Assembly: GCF_963576615.1 (NCBI RefSeq)
Contig: NC_088709.1
Location: forward strand, 76,304,538-76,368,537
Reading direction: 5' to 3'
DNA length: 64,000 nt
From: Watersipora subatra
Taxonomy: Eukaryota; Bryozoa; Gymnolaemata; Cheilostomatida; Watersiporidae
Of the stretch, positions 22,001-34,000 are shown piece after piece. Below the pieces are notes generated by a model. The model was given only the letters and a program-made list of their open reading frames with translations. It made no database searches and was not told the origin of the DNA. The number at the start of each line of letters is the position of its first letter. Within the stretch, counting starts at the first letter, position 1. The translations under genes were made by a program, and so were the position numbers.

Positions 22001-25000
22001 CTACGCATGATTTGATACCAAAGATTAAAGCCGGAAATATCAATATAATTGTCTAAAATAACAAATGGTCTAGCCACTCCTTACCAGTAAATAAAAATAA
22101 ATGTATTAAATGTATGAATTAACTTCCATGCATCGTCCTGAATCATATGTCATTTAATGAAGGTGATAAATTTGAACAAGACCCTAGTTGGTCTTATGTG
22201 CATCAAGTGATGAAAATGTCGATAAAATTGCTTATAAATGGTTGCTTTCAAATGCTAAATTTTAGTCTTTCAGTGCACAGAACACTTTTTATTTTGAAGA
22301 GAAAAATAATAAACTGAACTTATTACAAATAATATTATAGCAATTTGATTCTAATGTACAGGCTACTGCTGGTTTGCATGCACATTACAAAAATGTAAAT
22401 TTAGTCTCTGCTGGCAGTAAAAATAGAATCTCAAAAACACAACTCAACAACAACAGCAACAACCTACCTAACAAAATTTGTAAGTGATGTTCATAACAGC
22501 TAAAAATTTGGCCTTTTTGGACTAAATCTAAGCATTAGGTTGTCATCTAACATCTCTTCAAGTGTCCTTCACAAGTTTTATGAGCTTTATGCAACATTAG
22601 AAAATATAGATATAAAATAAAAATATGTTTTCAAATTTATAAAAAAATGAAATAAAGATTTTCAACGAATTGCAAATCAGGACACAGGCTATAATATCAT
22701 TGTAGGTTAATTGCAAGCAATAGAAATCAACTGGTAGAAATATTTCTTGGTTTCTCAATGCATATTTATTAAAATTCCTTCACAAGTAAGGTAGTATTTG
22801 CTGATGTTTTGAGGAGGGAGCAGGTAACAAACGCTGTTAACTCAAGTACAACAGATGGAGTTGTCTCTACATGTCTATCCTTTTAACCAGTTAAATATTT
22901 TAATGGTTTTTTTAGTTAAAAGAGATCAATACTCTGTATGAAAACTTAGAAGAAGAGTTCAATGAAAAAAGACAAGAGACGGAGGGTATAATTGTTAATT
23001 TTAAAGACAATGTTGTCGAGTCGGAGTTGTCCCACTTGAACACTATATCACAGAGAATACTTGTCAGTCTGAAACAAGATCATCTGGTATGTATTGAAGA
23101 AATCAAGGCTTTTCTGGTATTGTGAGTAGTTAGTATGGTTCAGAGAGCATTCAGTTATTTTCTTGTACACAGGTTGATGTCATACGGAATAATATGCAGG
23201 CAGAGTTGGAGTTAAACAATAGGCTTGCAAAGGAGTTACCTACTCTACGCATAACTGAAGCTACTGGACTGACTATTAATGGTTAGTTAATAGAGGTTCT
23301 CTGTTGGCCAGTCTGTATTGGTTAGTTTGTATTGGTACGTCTGTATTTGTAGATCTGTAGTTAAAGACAGGTTTACATCAGTTGCTATAGAGAAAACATG
23401 TCATGTGTGCCATTTACATCTGCAGAAATGATTCACTAACTTTGTCTGGTCTGTTATTCATATTACTCCTGACAGCAAGTTTAAATACCAATCAGTGTTA
23501 TATTTCTTAAATTTGTAGTGTAAGGTTTTTCGTAGTCTGGAAGTTTGGATAATGTGATAGCTATGTTGATATCGGGTAGTGTCATAGTAATAGTTATGTT
23601 AATATAGAGTTACTGTCATAGTAATAGTTATGTTAATATAGAGTTACTGTCATAGTAATAGTTATGTTAATATAGAGTTACTGTCATAGTAATAGTTATG
23701 TTGATATAGAGGTACTGTCATAGTAATAGTTATGTTGATATAGAGGTACTGTCATAGTAATAGTTATGTTGGTATAGAGGTACTGTCATAGTAATAGTTA
23801 TGTTGATATAGAGATACTGTCATAGTAATTATTATGTTGATATAGAGGTGCTGTTATAGTAATAGTTATGTTGATATAGAAATACTGTCATAGTAATAGT
23901 TATGTTGGTATAGAGGTACTGTCATAGTAATAGCTATGTTAATATAGAGTTACTGTCATAGTAATAGCTGTGTTGGTATAGAAGTACTATTATAGTAACA
24001 GTTATGTTAGTATAGAGGTACTGTAATAGTAATAGTTATGTTGTTATAGAGATACTGTCTTAGTAATAGCTATGTTGGTGTAGAGGTACTGTCACAGTAA
24101 TAGCTATTTTGGTGTAGAGGTACTATTATAGTAATAGTTATGTTGGTATAGAGGTACTGTCACAGTAATAGTTATGCTGATATAGAGGTACTGTAATAGT
24201 CCCACGGCCAAACACGAGCAAAGCGATTGTTTAGGAGATTTATGATAAATGCACATGTGCACACAACTCCTGAAAATTTATCTATTAACGGCCGTGACCA
24301 AACCCTTGTCCTGAAATCTCTTCAACAAATTTAACTATTTTTGTGTAGAGTCGTTCAAGTATAATAATGGTACAAAACACATGTAAACCTATTAAAATAA
24401 TTATGTTACCAAGTCTTTGAAAGGTTACCGCAATATCCTAAAACCAACCCATCTGATCGGATGATACATAAATAGATAGATTAATTTGGCCTAAAATCGA
24501 AATAGAAACTTGAGAGGCATTTTTTAATCAAAATTAAGACCGGCCAACGAAACGCCAATAAGGCCGTGCGACAGATGATATAACCATTAAGTCGCCCAAA
24601 TTTCACGAGAAAAACGTACACATTTCACCAGTCTATGGCATTGTTCAATTGCCGAAGGTTTCTGTAATTAACTTAGAAGTACTGAAAAGTGATCGTTTCT
24701 TCTTTGCCGATTTTGTTATTCGAATTAATTATTTGATTTTATAAAATAATTTTTATAATATTTAATTATAAGAATAATCATTAGAATTTACAACATGGAA
24801 GTATATAATTATTGCATTGTCTAATTTCCGAAGATTTCTTTAATTAACGTAGACTGTTTAAGGCATAGACCGATTTACAGGTACGAAAATGTGGTACACA
24901 GTTTATCAGCCTGTTTTTTGTTTAATTACCGAAGGTTTCATTAAATTATCTAGAACGTTAGCCAGATTTCTATACATCTTATCTACAAGCTAGGGTCAAA

Positions 25001-28000
25001 CTACAATGCCCCTTTGTGACAAAAATATTTCTTTATTTTACTCCAGTTTGCAGAAAACTTCCAGACGCGTTAATGCTAATGCTTGCTTTCTGTTACAGAT
25101 TGCTGTCAAAACCATTCTACATTCAACACACCCAACTTTCAACTTTCCAACACAACTTTCAAACTGTGTATATTACATGGCAGCTTGCCGTTTTACTTTT
25201 AATATTGCATTTCAGAAATTTAATAAACATATTTCAGTATTGCTGTTGTTAGTTAAATTACGTACAGTAGGTTAGGCCTACAGCTTGAATAAATATTTAT
25301 TTTATTGCTGTAAAACAATAGAGGCTAAGGCTAAATGATAATTATGACATCACATTGTGGGAACCACAACCAAGTGTTTTTGTATTGCAGGACATACTTT
25401 TGACACACTGTTTTTCATATTCTATTATTCTTTGTGTATTGAATATAGGCTCATTCGAAAGCCAAGACTCTGATGTACTGAAATATATGGTAAAAGTACT
25501 TATGTTATTGATGTGCTCTAAGGGATCTTTTATAATGTATGTCTCTCATATTCCATGCGTTTGATGGCAAACATTAGAGAAGGTTAATATCAAGCATTTT
25601 CAGGCGATTGTTGACACAAAACTTCTTCTCCTTCCTGTTTTCGAAATCAATTGGCGTAAAGTTGGCTTTGCGAGCTTGAGCTGTCACTCCCTCAGTTACG
25701 AGTTGATTGTTTGTTTTAGAGAGAAAAAAGTTTATTGACGCAGAGACAAGTAAAATAGACTGCAATACGCAAATCAGTAAATCAAAAACCATAGAAAAAG
25801 ATGGTGATAAAAGGCCAGGTATGATGTCATATCCTTCATCCAGCATTACCAACATATACCATCATAAATTTCATTCTGATAGCCAGCATGCTGCCGGTAC
25901 ACTTGTGCCTATGTCCTTCCACAGGTAAGGAGGACCTCTCCTTCCTGTTTTCGAAATCAATTAGCGTAAAGTTGGCTTTGCGAGCTTGAGCTGTTACTTC
26001 CTCAGTTACGAGTTGATTGTTTGTTTTAGAGAGAAAAAAGGTGATTGACGCAGCGACAAGTAAAATTGATTGCAATACGCAAATCAGTAAATCAAAAACC
26101 ATAGAAAAAGATGGTGATAAAAGGCCAGGTATGATGTCATATCCTTCATCCAGCATTACCAACATATACCATCATAAATTTCATTCTGATAGCCAGCATG
26201 CTGCCGGTACACTTGTGCCTATGTCCTTCCACAGGTAAGGAGGACCAGGATGGTCTTTCCAAATCTCATCAAAAGTTTTACAATATAATAAGCCCTGTGC
26301 AAAAAAAAACCTACAATTTGGCATACACTCAACCTGCTCATGCCGTTGGAACTGCTGGTGTTGCTGAAGACATTGATGCTGTTTCTCCGACTGCTACACC
26401 GACGACTAGCAAGATTGCGTGCTCTTGCTGTGGGTCTATGATGGAGATTTCCTCAAGACATTGTATAGAGTGTGGAGGACTGCTCAAACCATTACATGGA
26501 GACCAGCCTGAAGGTGGGACCATGATCAGTCGTAAAACCCGTTTCAGGCTCCCAGGCTACGGAGACTGTGGAACAATCGAAATAAGATATGTGATTCCTG
26601 GAGGAGTACAAGGGGTACGTAGGCTAACATATGTAATCTATAGAGGAGAAATTATAGTAGTACATAGACTAAGATATGTAATCCATAGAGGAGTATAGTA
26701 GTACATAGACTAACATATGTAATCCATAGAGGAGTATAGTAGTACATAGACTAAGATATGTAATCCATAGAAGAGTATAGTAGTACATAGACTAAGATAT
26801 GTAATCCATAGAAGATTAAAGTAGTACATAGACTAAGATATGTATTCCATAGAGTAGTATAGTAGTACATAGACTAAGATATGTAATCCATAGAGTAGTA
26901 TAGTAGTACATAGACTAAGATATGTAATCCATAGAGGAGTATAGTAGTACATAGACTAAGATATGTATTCCATAGAGGAGTATAGTAGTACATAGACTAA
27001 GATATGTAATCCATAGAGGAGTATAGTAGTACATAGACTAAGATATGTAAGATATGGGATTCGTTTCATGCCGGTTATAAAAAGCATCTCTACTATTTAT
27101 CGGTGGTTGTTGTGATTGTAGCAATATAACATTGAAAAGCAATATAACATTTGCTTTACAGAAAAAAGTACTTTGCAGTGCTTTATAATGTTGCATAACA
27201 TATTATAGCGTTGTGTGATCTAATGCAAGCTGAATGATAGCTTTGTTCACCATTCAGTTTGTTTGTTATTACAATTATAACAGCAAGGATCACTGTTTAA
27301 TATAGAGTAATATGATATAATATAGTGGCAAATAATATAATATAACATGGCGTAAAATGATTTACTAGAACATATAAGTCAATATAATATATCAAAATTC
27401 GATATAATATAAAGTAATTTATCATAACATAATATGTTATAATATATTTTAATATAGTCCATAACAATATAACAAATTAGGATATCAGCTAATATAATGT
27501 ACATGTAACATAATCTAGGACAATATAACATGTAGATAGATTCCTAATTAACATCAATTACAATACTTGCATTAATCTAGCTACTAATGCAAGTATTAGT
27601 AACTACTATGTTACACGCAAACGTGGATCGTAAACATAATGACTCGCGAAAGAAAAGAATATTGCCTTCAGGCTTACAAACAAACTTCACACACCCGTCT
27701 CATCATACGATCACACACCCGTCTCATCATACGATCACACACCCGTCTCATCATACGATCACACACCCGTCTCATCATACGATCACACACCCGTCTCATC
27801 ATACGATCACACACCCATCTCATCATACGATCACACACCCGTCTCATCATACGATCACACACCCGTCTCATCATACGATCACACACCTGTCTCATCATAC
27901 GATCACACACCCGTCTCATCATACGATCACACACCCGTCTCATCATACGATCACACACCCGTCTCATCATACGATCACACACCCGTCTCATCATACGATC

Positions 28001-31000
28001 ACACACCCGTCTCATCATACGATCACACACCCGTCTCATCATACGATCACACACCCGTCTCATCATACGATCACACACCCGTCTCATCGTACGATCACAC
28101 ACCCGTCTCATCGTACGATCACACACCCGTCTCATCATACGATCACACACCCATCTCATCATACGATCACACACCCGTCTCATCATACGATCACACACCC
28201 GTCTCATCATACGATCACACACCCGTCTCATCATACGATCACACACCCGTCTCATCATACGATCACACACCCGTCTTATCATACGATCACACACCCGTCT
28301 CATCATACGATCACACACCCGTCTCATCATACGATCACACACCCGTCTCATCATACGATCACACACCCGTCTCATCATACGATCACACACCCGTCTCATC
28401 ATACGATCACACACCCGTCTCATCATATGATCACACACCCGTCTCATCATACGATCACACACCCGTCTCATCATACGATCACACACCCGTCTCATCATAC
28501 GATCAAACACCAGTTTCATCATACGATCACACACCCGTCTCATCATATGATCACTCACCCGTCTCATCATATGATCACACACCCGTCTCATCGAATGATC
28601 ACACACCCGTCTCATCATATGATCACACACCCGTCTCATCATATGATCACACACCCGGCTCATCATATGATCACACACCCGTCTCATCATATGATCACAC
28701 ACCCGTCTCATCATATGATCACACACCCGTCTCATCATATGATCACACACCCGTCTCATCATATGATCACACACCCGTCTCATCATATGATTTTTTTCAT
28801 CAGAAATGTAAAATAATTAGCTTCAATTTTTAACCACTCTTGTCTTTTTCTGAAGCATCTGAAGTGTTCAGAAGAAAACAAGATGATGAAGGAGAGTAAA
28901 TTCATTGCGGATTCTGTAGGTGTCTATTAGTACGATATATATATCATATTATATATATATAATTATATATATCATATTTTATTTATATATAATTATATAT
29001 ATATTTTTTTTATATATAAATCTAAGTTTTTGTCATTGGTCTGTCCAGCTACAGCTGTTAAAATTTAGGGATGAAAAGTACACTTCTTTCTGGATTTGAA
29101 CACAGGATTTTTGCTAAGACAAGTTAGTAGACAAATTAGTAGACAAATTAGTAGACAAGCTAGTAGACAAGCTAGTAGACAAGCTAGTAGACAAGCTAGT
29201 AGACAAGCTAGTAGACAAGCTAGTAGACAAGCTAGTAGACAAGCTAGTAGACAAGCTAGTAGACAAGCTAGTAGACAAGCTAGTAGACAAGCTAGTAGAC
29301 AAGCTAGTAGACAAGCTAGTAGACAAATTAGTAGACAAGCTAGTAGACAAGCTAGTAGACAAGCTAGTAGACAAGCTAGTAGACAAGCTAGTAGACAAAT
29401 TAGTAGACAAGCTAGTAGACAAATTAGTAGACAAGCTAGTAGACAAATTAGTAGACAAATTAGTGGACAAGCTAGTAGACAAGCTAGTAGACAAGCTAGT
29501 AGACAAGCTAGTAGACAAGCTAGTAGACAAGCTAGTAGACAAATTAGTAGACAAATTAGTAGACAAGCTAGTAGACAAATTAGTAGACAAGCTAGTAGAC
29601 AAGCTAGTAGACAAGCTAGTAGACAAGCTAGTAGACAAGCTAGTAGACAAGCTAGTAGACAAGCTAGTAGACAAGCTAGTAGACAAGCTAGTAGACAAGC
29701 TAGTAGACAAGCTAGTAGACAAGCTAGTAGACAAGCTAGTAGACAAGCTAGTAGACAAGCTAGTAGACAAGCTAGTAGACAAGCTAGTAGACAAGCTAGT
29801 AGACAAGCTAGTAGACAAGCTAGTAGACAAGCTAGTAGACAAGCTAGTAGACAAGCTAGTAGACAAGCTAGTAGACAAGCTAGTAGACAAGCTAGTAGAC
29901 AAGCTAGTAGACAAGCTAGTAGACAAGCTAGTAGACAAGCTAGTAGACAAGCTAGTAGACAAGCTAGTAGACAAGCTAGTAGACAAGCTAGTAGACAAGC
30001 TAGTAGACAAGCTAGTAGACAAGCTAGTAGACAAGCTAGTAGACAAGCTAGTAGACAAGCTAGTAGACAAGCTAGTAGACAAGCTAGTAGACAAGCTAGT
30101 AGACAAGCTAGTAGACAAGCTAGTAGACAAGCTAGTAGACAAGCTAGTAGACAAGCTAGTAGACAAGCTAGTAGACAAGCTAGTAGACAAGCTAGTAGAC
30201 AAGCTAGTAGACAAGCTAGTAGACAAGCTAGTAGACAAGCTAGTAGACAAGCTAGTAGACAAGCTAGTAGACAAGCTAGTAGACAAGCTAGTAGACAAGC
30301 TAGTAGACAAGCTAGTAGACAAGCTAGTAGACAAGCTAGTAGACAAGCTAGTAGACAAGCTAGTAGACAAGCTAGTAGACAAGCTAGTAGACAAGCTAGT
30401 AGACAAGCTAGTAGACAAGCTAGTAGACAAGCTAGTAGACAAGCTAGTAGACAAGCTAGTAGACAAGCTAGTAGACAAGCTAGTAGACAAGCTAGTAGAC
30501 AAGCTAGTAGACAAGCTAGTAGACAAGCTAGTAGACAAGCTAGTAGACAAGCTAGTAGACAAGCTAGTAGACAAGCTAGTAGACAAGCTAGTAGACAAGC
30601 TAGTAGACAAGCTAGTAGACAAGCTAGTAGACAAGCTAGTAGACAAGCTAGTAGACAAGCTAGTAGACAAGCTAGTAGACAAGCTAGTAGACAAGCTAGT
30701 AGACAAGCTAGTAGACAAGCTAGTAGACAAGCTAGTAGACAAGCTAGTAGACAAGCTAGTAGACAAGCTAGTAGACAAGCTAGTAGACAAGCTAGTAGAC
30801 AAGCTAGTAGACAAGCTAGTAGACAAGCTAGTAGACAAGCTAGTAGACAAGCTAGTAGACAAGCTAGTAGACAAGCTAGTAGACAAGCTAGTAGACAAGC
30901 TAGTAGACAAGCTAGTAGACAAGCTAGTAGACAAGCTAGTAGACAAGCTAGTAGACAAGCTAGTAGACAAGCTAGTAGACAAGCTAGTAGACAAGCTAGT

Positions 31001-34000
31001 AGACAAGCTAGTAGACAAGCTAGTAGACAAGCTAGTAGACAAGCTAGTAGACAAGCTAGTAGACAAGCTAGTAGACAAGCTAGTAGACAAGCTAGTAGAC
31101 AAGCTAGTAGACAAGCTAGTAGACAAGCTAGTAGACAAGCTAGTAGACAAGCTAGTAGACAAGCTAGTAGACAAGCTAGTAGACAAGCTAGTAGACAAGC
31201 TAGTAGACAAGCTAGTAGACAAGCTAGTAGACAAGCTAGTAGACAAGCTAGTAGACAAGCTAGTAGACAAGCTAGTAGACAAGCTAGTAGACAAGCTAGT
31301 AGACAAGCTAGTAGACAAGCTAGTAGACAAGCTAGTAGACAAGCTAGTAGACAAGCTAGTAGACAAGCTAGTAGACAAGCTAGTAGACAAGCTCGCCTAA
31401 CAAGTTAGTAGACAAGCTCGCCTAACAAGTTAGTAGACAAGCTCGCCTAACAAGTTAGTAGACAAGCTCGCCTAACAAGTTAGTAGACAAGCTCGCCTAA
31501 CAAGTTAGTAGACAAGCTCGCCTAACAAGTTAGTAGACAAGCTCGCCTAACAAGTTAGTAGACAAGCTCGCCTAACAAGTTAGTAGACAAGCTCGCCTAA
31601 CAAGTTAGTAGACAAGCTCGCCTAACAAGTTAGTAGACAAGCTCGCCTAACAAGTTAGTAGACAAGCTCGCCTAACAAGTTAGTAGACAAGCTCGCCTAA
31701 CACGTTAGTAGACAAGCTCGCCTAACACGTTAGTAGACAAGCTCGCCTAACACGTTAGTAGACAAGCTCGCCTAACACGTTAGTAGACAAGCTCGCCTAA
31801 CACGTTAGTAGACAAGCTCGCCTAACACGTTAGTAGACAAGCTCGCCTAACACGTTAGTAGACAAGCTCGCCTAACAAGTTAGTAGACAAGCTCGCCTAA
31901 CAAGTTAGTAGACAAGCTCGCCTAACAAGTTAGTAGACAAGCTCGCCTAACAAGTTAGTAGACAAGCTCGCCTAACAAGTTAGTAGACAAGCTCGCCTAA
32001 CAAGTTAGTAGACAAGCTCGCCTAACAAGTTAGTAGACAAGCTCGCCTAACAAGTTAGTAGACAAGCTCGCCTAACAAGTTAGTAGACAAGCTCGCCTAA
32101 CAAGTTAGTAGACAAGCTCGCCTAACAAGTTAGTAGACAAGCTCGCCTAACAAGTTAGTAGACAAGCTCGCCTAACAAGTTAGTAGACAAGCTCGCCTAA
32201 CAAGTTAGTAGACAAGCTCGCCTAACAAGTTAGTAGACAAGCTCGCCTAACAAGTTAGTAGACAAGCTCGCCTAACAAGTTAGTAGACAAGCTCGCCTAA
32301 CAAGTTAGTAGACAAGCTCGCCTAACAAGTTAGTAGACAAGCTCGCCTAACAAGTTAGTAGACAAGCTCGCCTAACAAGTTAGTAGACAAGCTCGCCTAA
32401 CAAGTTAGTAGACAAGCTCGCCTAACAAGTTAGTAGACAAGCTCGCCTAACAAGTTAGTAGACAAGCTCGCCTAACAAGTTAGTAGACAAGCTCGCCTAA
32501 CAAGTTAGTAGACAAGCTCGCCTAACAAGTTAGTAGACAAGCTCGCCTAACAAGTTAGTAGACAAGCTCGCCTAACAAGTTAGTAGACAAGCTCGCCTAA
32601 CAAGTTAGTAGACAAGCTCGCCTAACAAGTTAGTAGACAAGCTCGCCTAACAAGTTAGTAGACAAGCTCGCCTAACAAGTTAGTAGACAAGCTCGCCTAA
32701 CAAGTTAGTAGACAAGCTCGCCTAACAAGTTAGTAGACAAGCTCGCCTAACAAGTTAGTAGACAAGCTCGCCTAACAAGTTAGTAGACAAGCTCGCCTAA
32801 CAAGTTAGTAGACAAGCTCGCCTAACAAGTTAGTAGACAAGCTCGCCTAACAAGTTAGTAGACAAGCTCGCCTAACAAGTTAGTAGACAAGCTCGCCTAA
32901 CAAGTTAGTAGACAAGCTCGCCTAACAAGTTAGTAGACAAGCTCGCCTAACAAGTTAGTAGACAAGCTCGCCTAACAAGTTAGTAGACAAGCTCGCCTAA
33001 CAAGTTAGTAGACAAGCTCGCCTAACAAGTTAGTAGACAAGCTCGCCTAACAAGTTAGTAGACAAGCTCGCCTAACAAGTTAGTAGACAAGCTCGCCTAA
33101 CAAGTTAGTAGACAAGCTCGCCTAACAAGTTAGTAGACAAGCTCGCCTAACAAGTTAGTAGACAAGCTCGCCTAACAAGTTAGTAGACAAGCTCGCCTAA
33201 CAAGTTAGTAGACAAGCTCGCCTAACAAGTTAGTAGACAAGCTCGCCTAACAAGTTAGTAGACAAGCTCGCCTAACAAGTTAGTAGACAAGCTCGCCTAA
33301 CAAGTTAGTAGACAAGCTCGCCTAACAAGTTAGTAGACAAGCTCGCCTAACAAGTTAGTAGACAAGCTCGCCTAACAAGTTAGTAGACAAGCTCGCCTAA
33401 CAAGTTAGTAGACAAGCTCGCCTAACAAGTTAGTAGACAAGCTCGCCTAACAAGTTAGTAGACAAGCTCGCCTAACAAGTTAGTAGACAAGCTCGCCTAA
33501 CAAGTTAGTAGACAAGCTCGCCTAACAAGTTAGTAGACAAGCTCGCCTAACAAGTTAGTAGACAAGCTAGTAGACAATTTGATCGATGTAATCGTAGCAA
33601 AACAGACTTTATTTAGCCGTTACTTGCTAATTATCTCACATTTACTTTTAAACACCTTTAAAGCTTAGTTTTTTCCTAATTTATTTTTTAAAAACACTTA
33701 TTTTATGACATAAAACTTAAAAGTTACAGTGGTTTAAAAAGCTTGAAAACCTTCACTCATTTTATTTTTTCTTACAATTTATTTGAACTGCACAAAACAC
33801 TTTTCTCACGATATGATATTTAGAAGTTAGAATGGTAAATGTTGTATATGTTCAATAAACGTAAGTTTTCTGTGAAAAGACTTTTGTATTACTCGAGCAA
33901 CGCCAGTCATTCAGCAGTATATATAATATTATATATATATGAACTGCTCAATATATATACTAGCTGTGCTACCGGCGTTGCCCAGGTGTTAAAAATCAGC

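Larger units (their letters stand above)
25628..26249 (+). repeat. 310 bp tandem duplication containing one exon
   Basis: 25628-25937 is repeated at 25938-26249 with only a few substitutions. Each copy holds the intron end, a 99-base exon, the following intron and the first 14 or so bases of exon 8. In copy 1 the exon 8 start is cut off at 'gtaaggaggac', so only copy 2 leads into a full exon 8. Confidence 0.95.

Noticed and set aside
27587..28816. Open frames of 409 (+) and 370 (-) residues with an 8-residue period
   Set aside because: Same cause: a 24 bp satellite unit divisible by three. Both strands are open, and it lies within an intron of a supported gene.
28790..28930. Possible extra exon ('gaagcatctgaagtgttcag...gattctgtag|gtgtct')
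   Set aside because: It would have to be inserted within the DTC domain between VQG and PEH, where the paralogue and the family are contiguous.
29096..31408. Very long open frames (770, 758 and 645 residues) over the 12 bp array
   Set aside because: A 12-base unit without stops leaves several frames open. The products are four-residue repeats with no start context, splice logic or composition like a protein.
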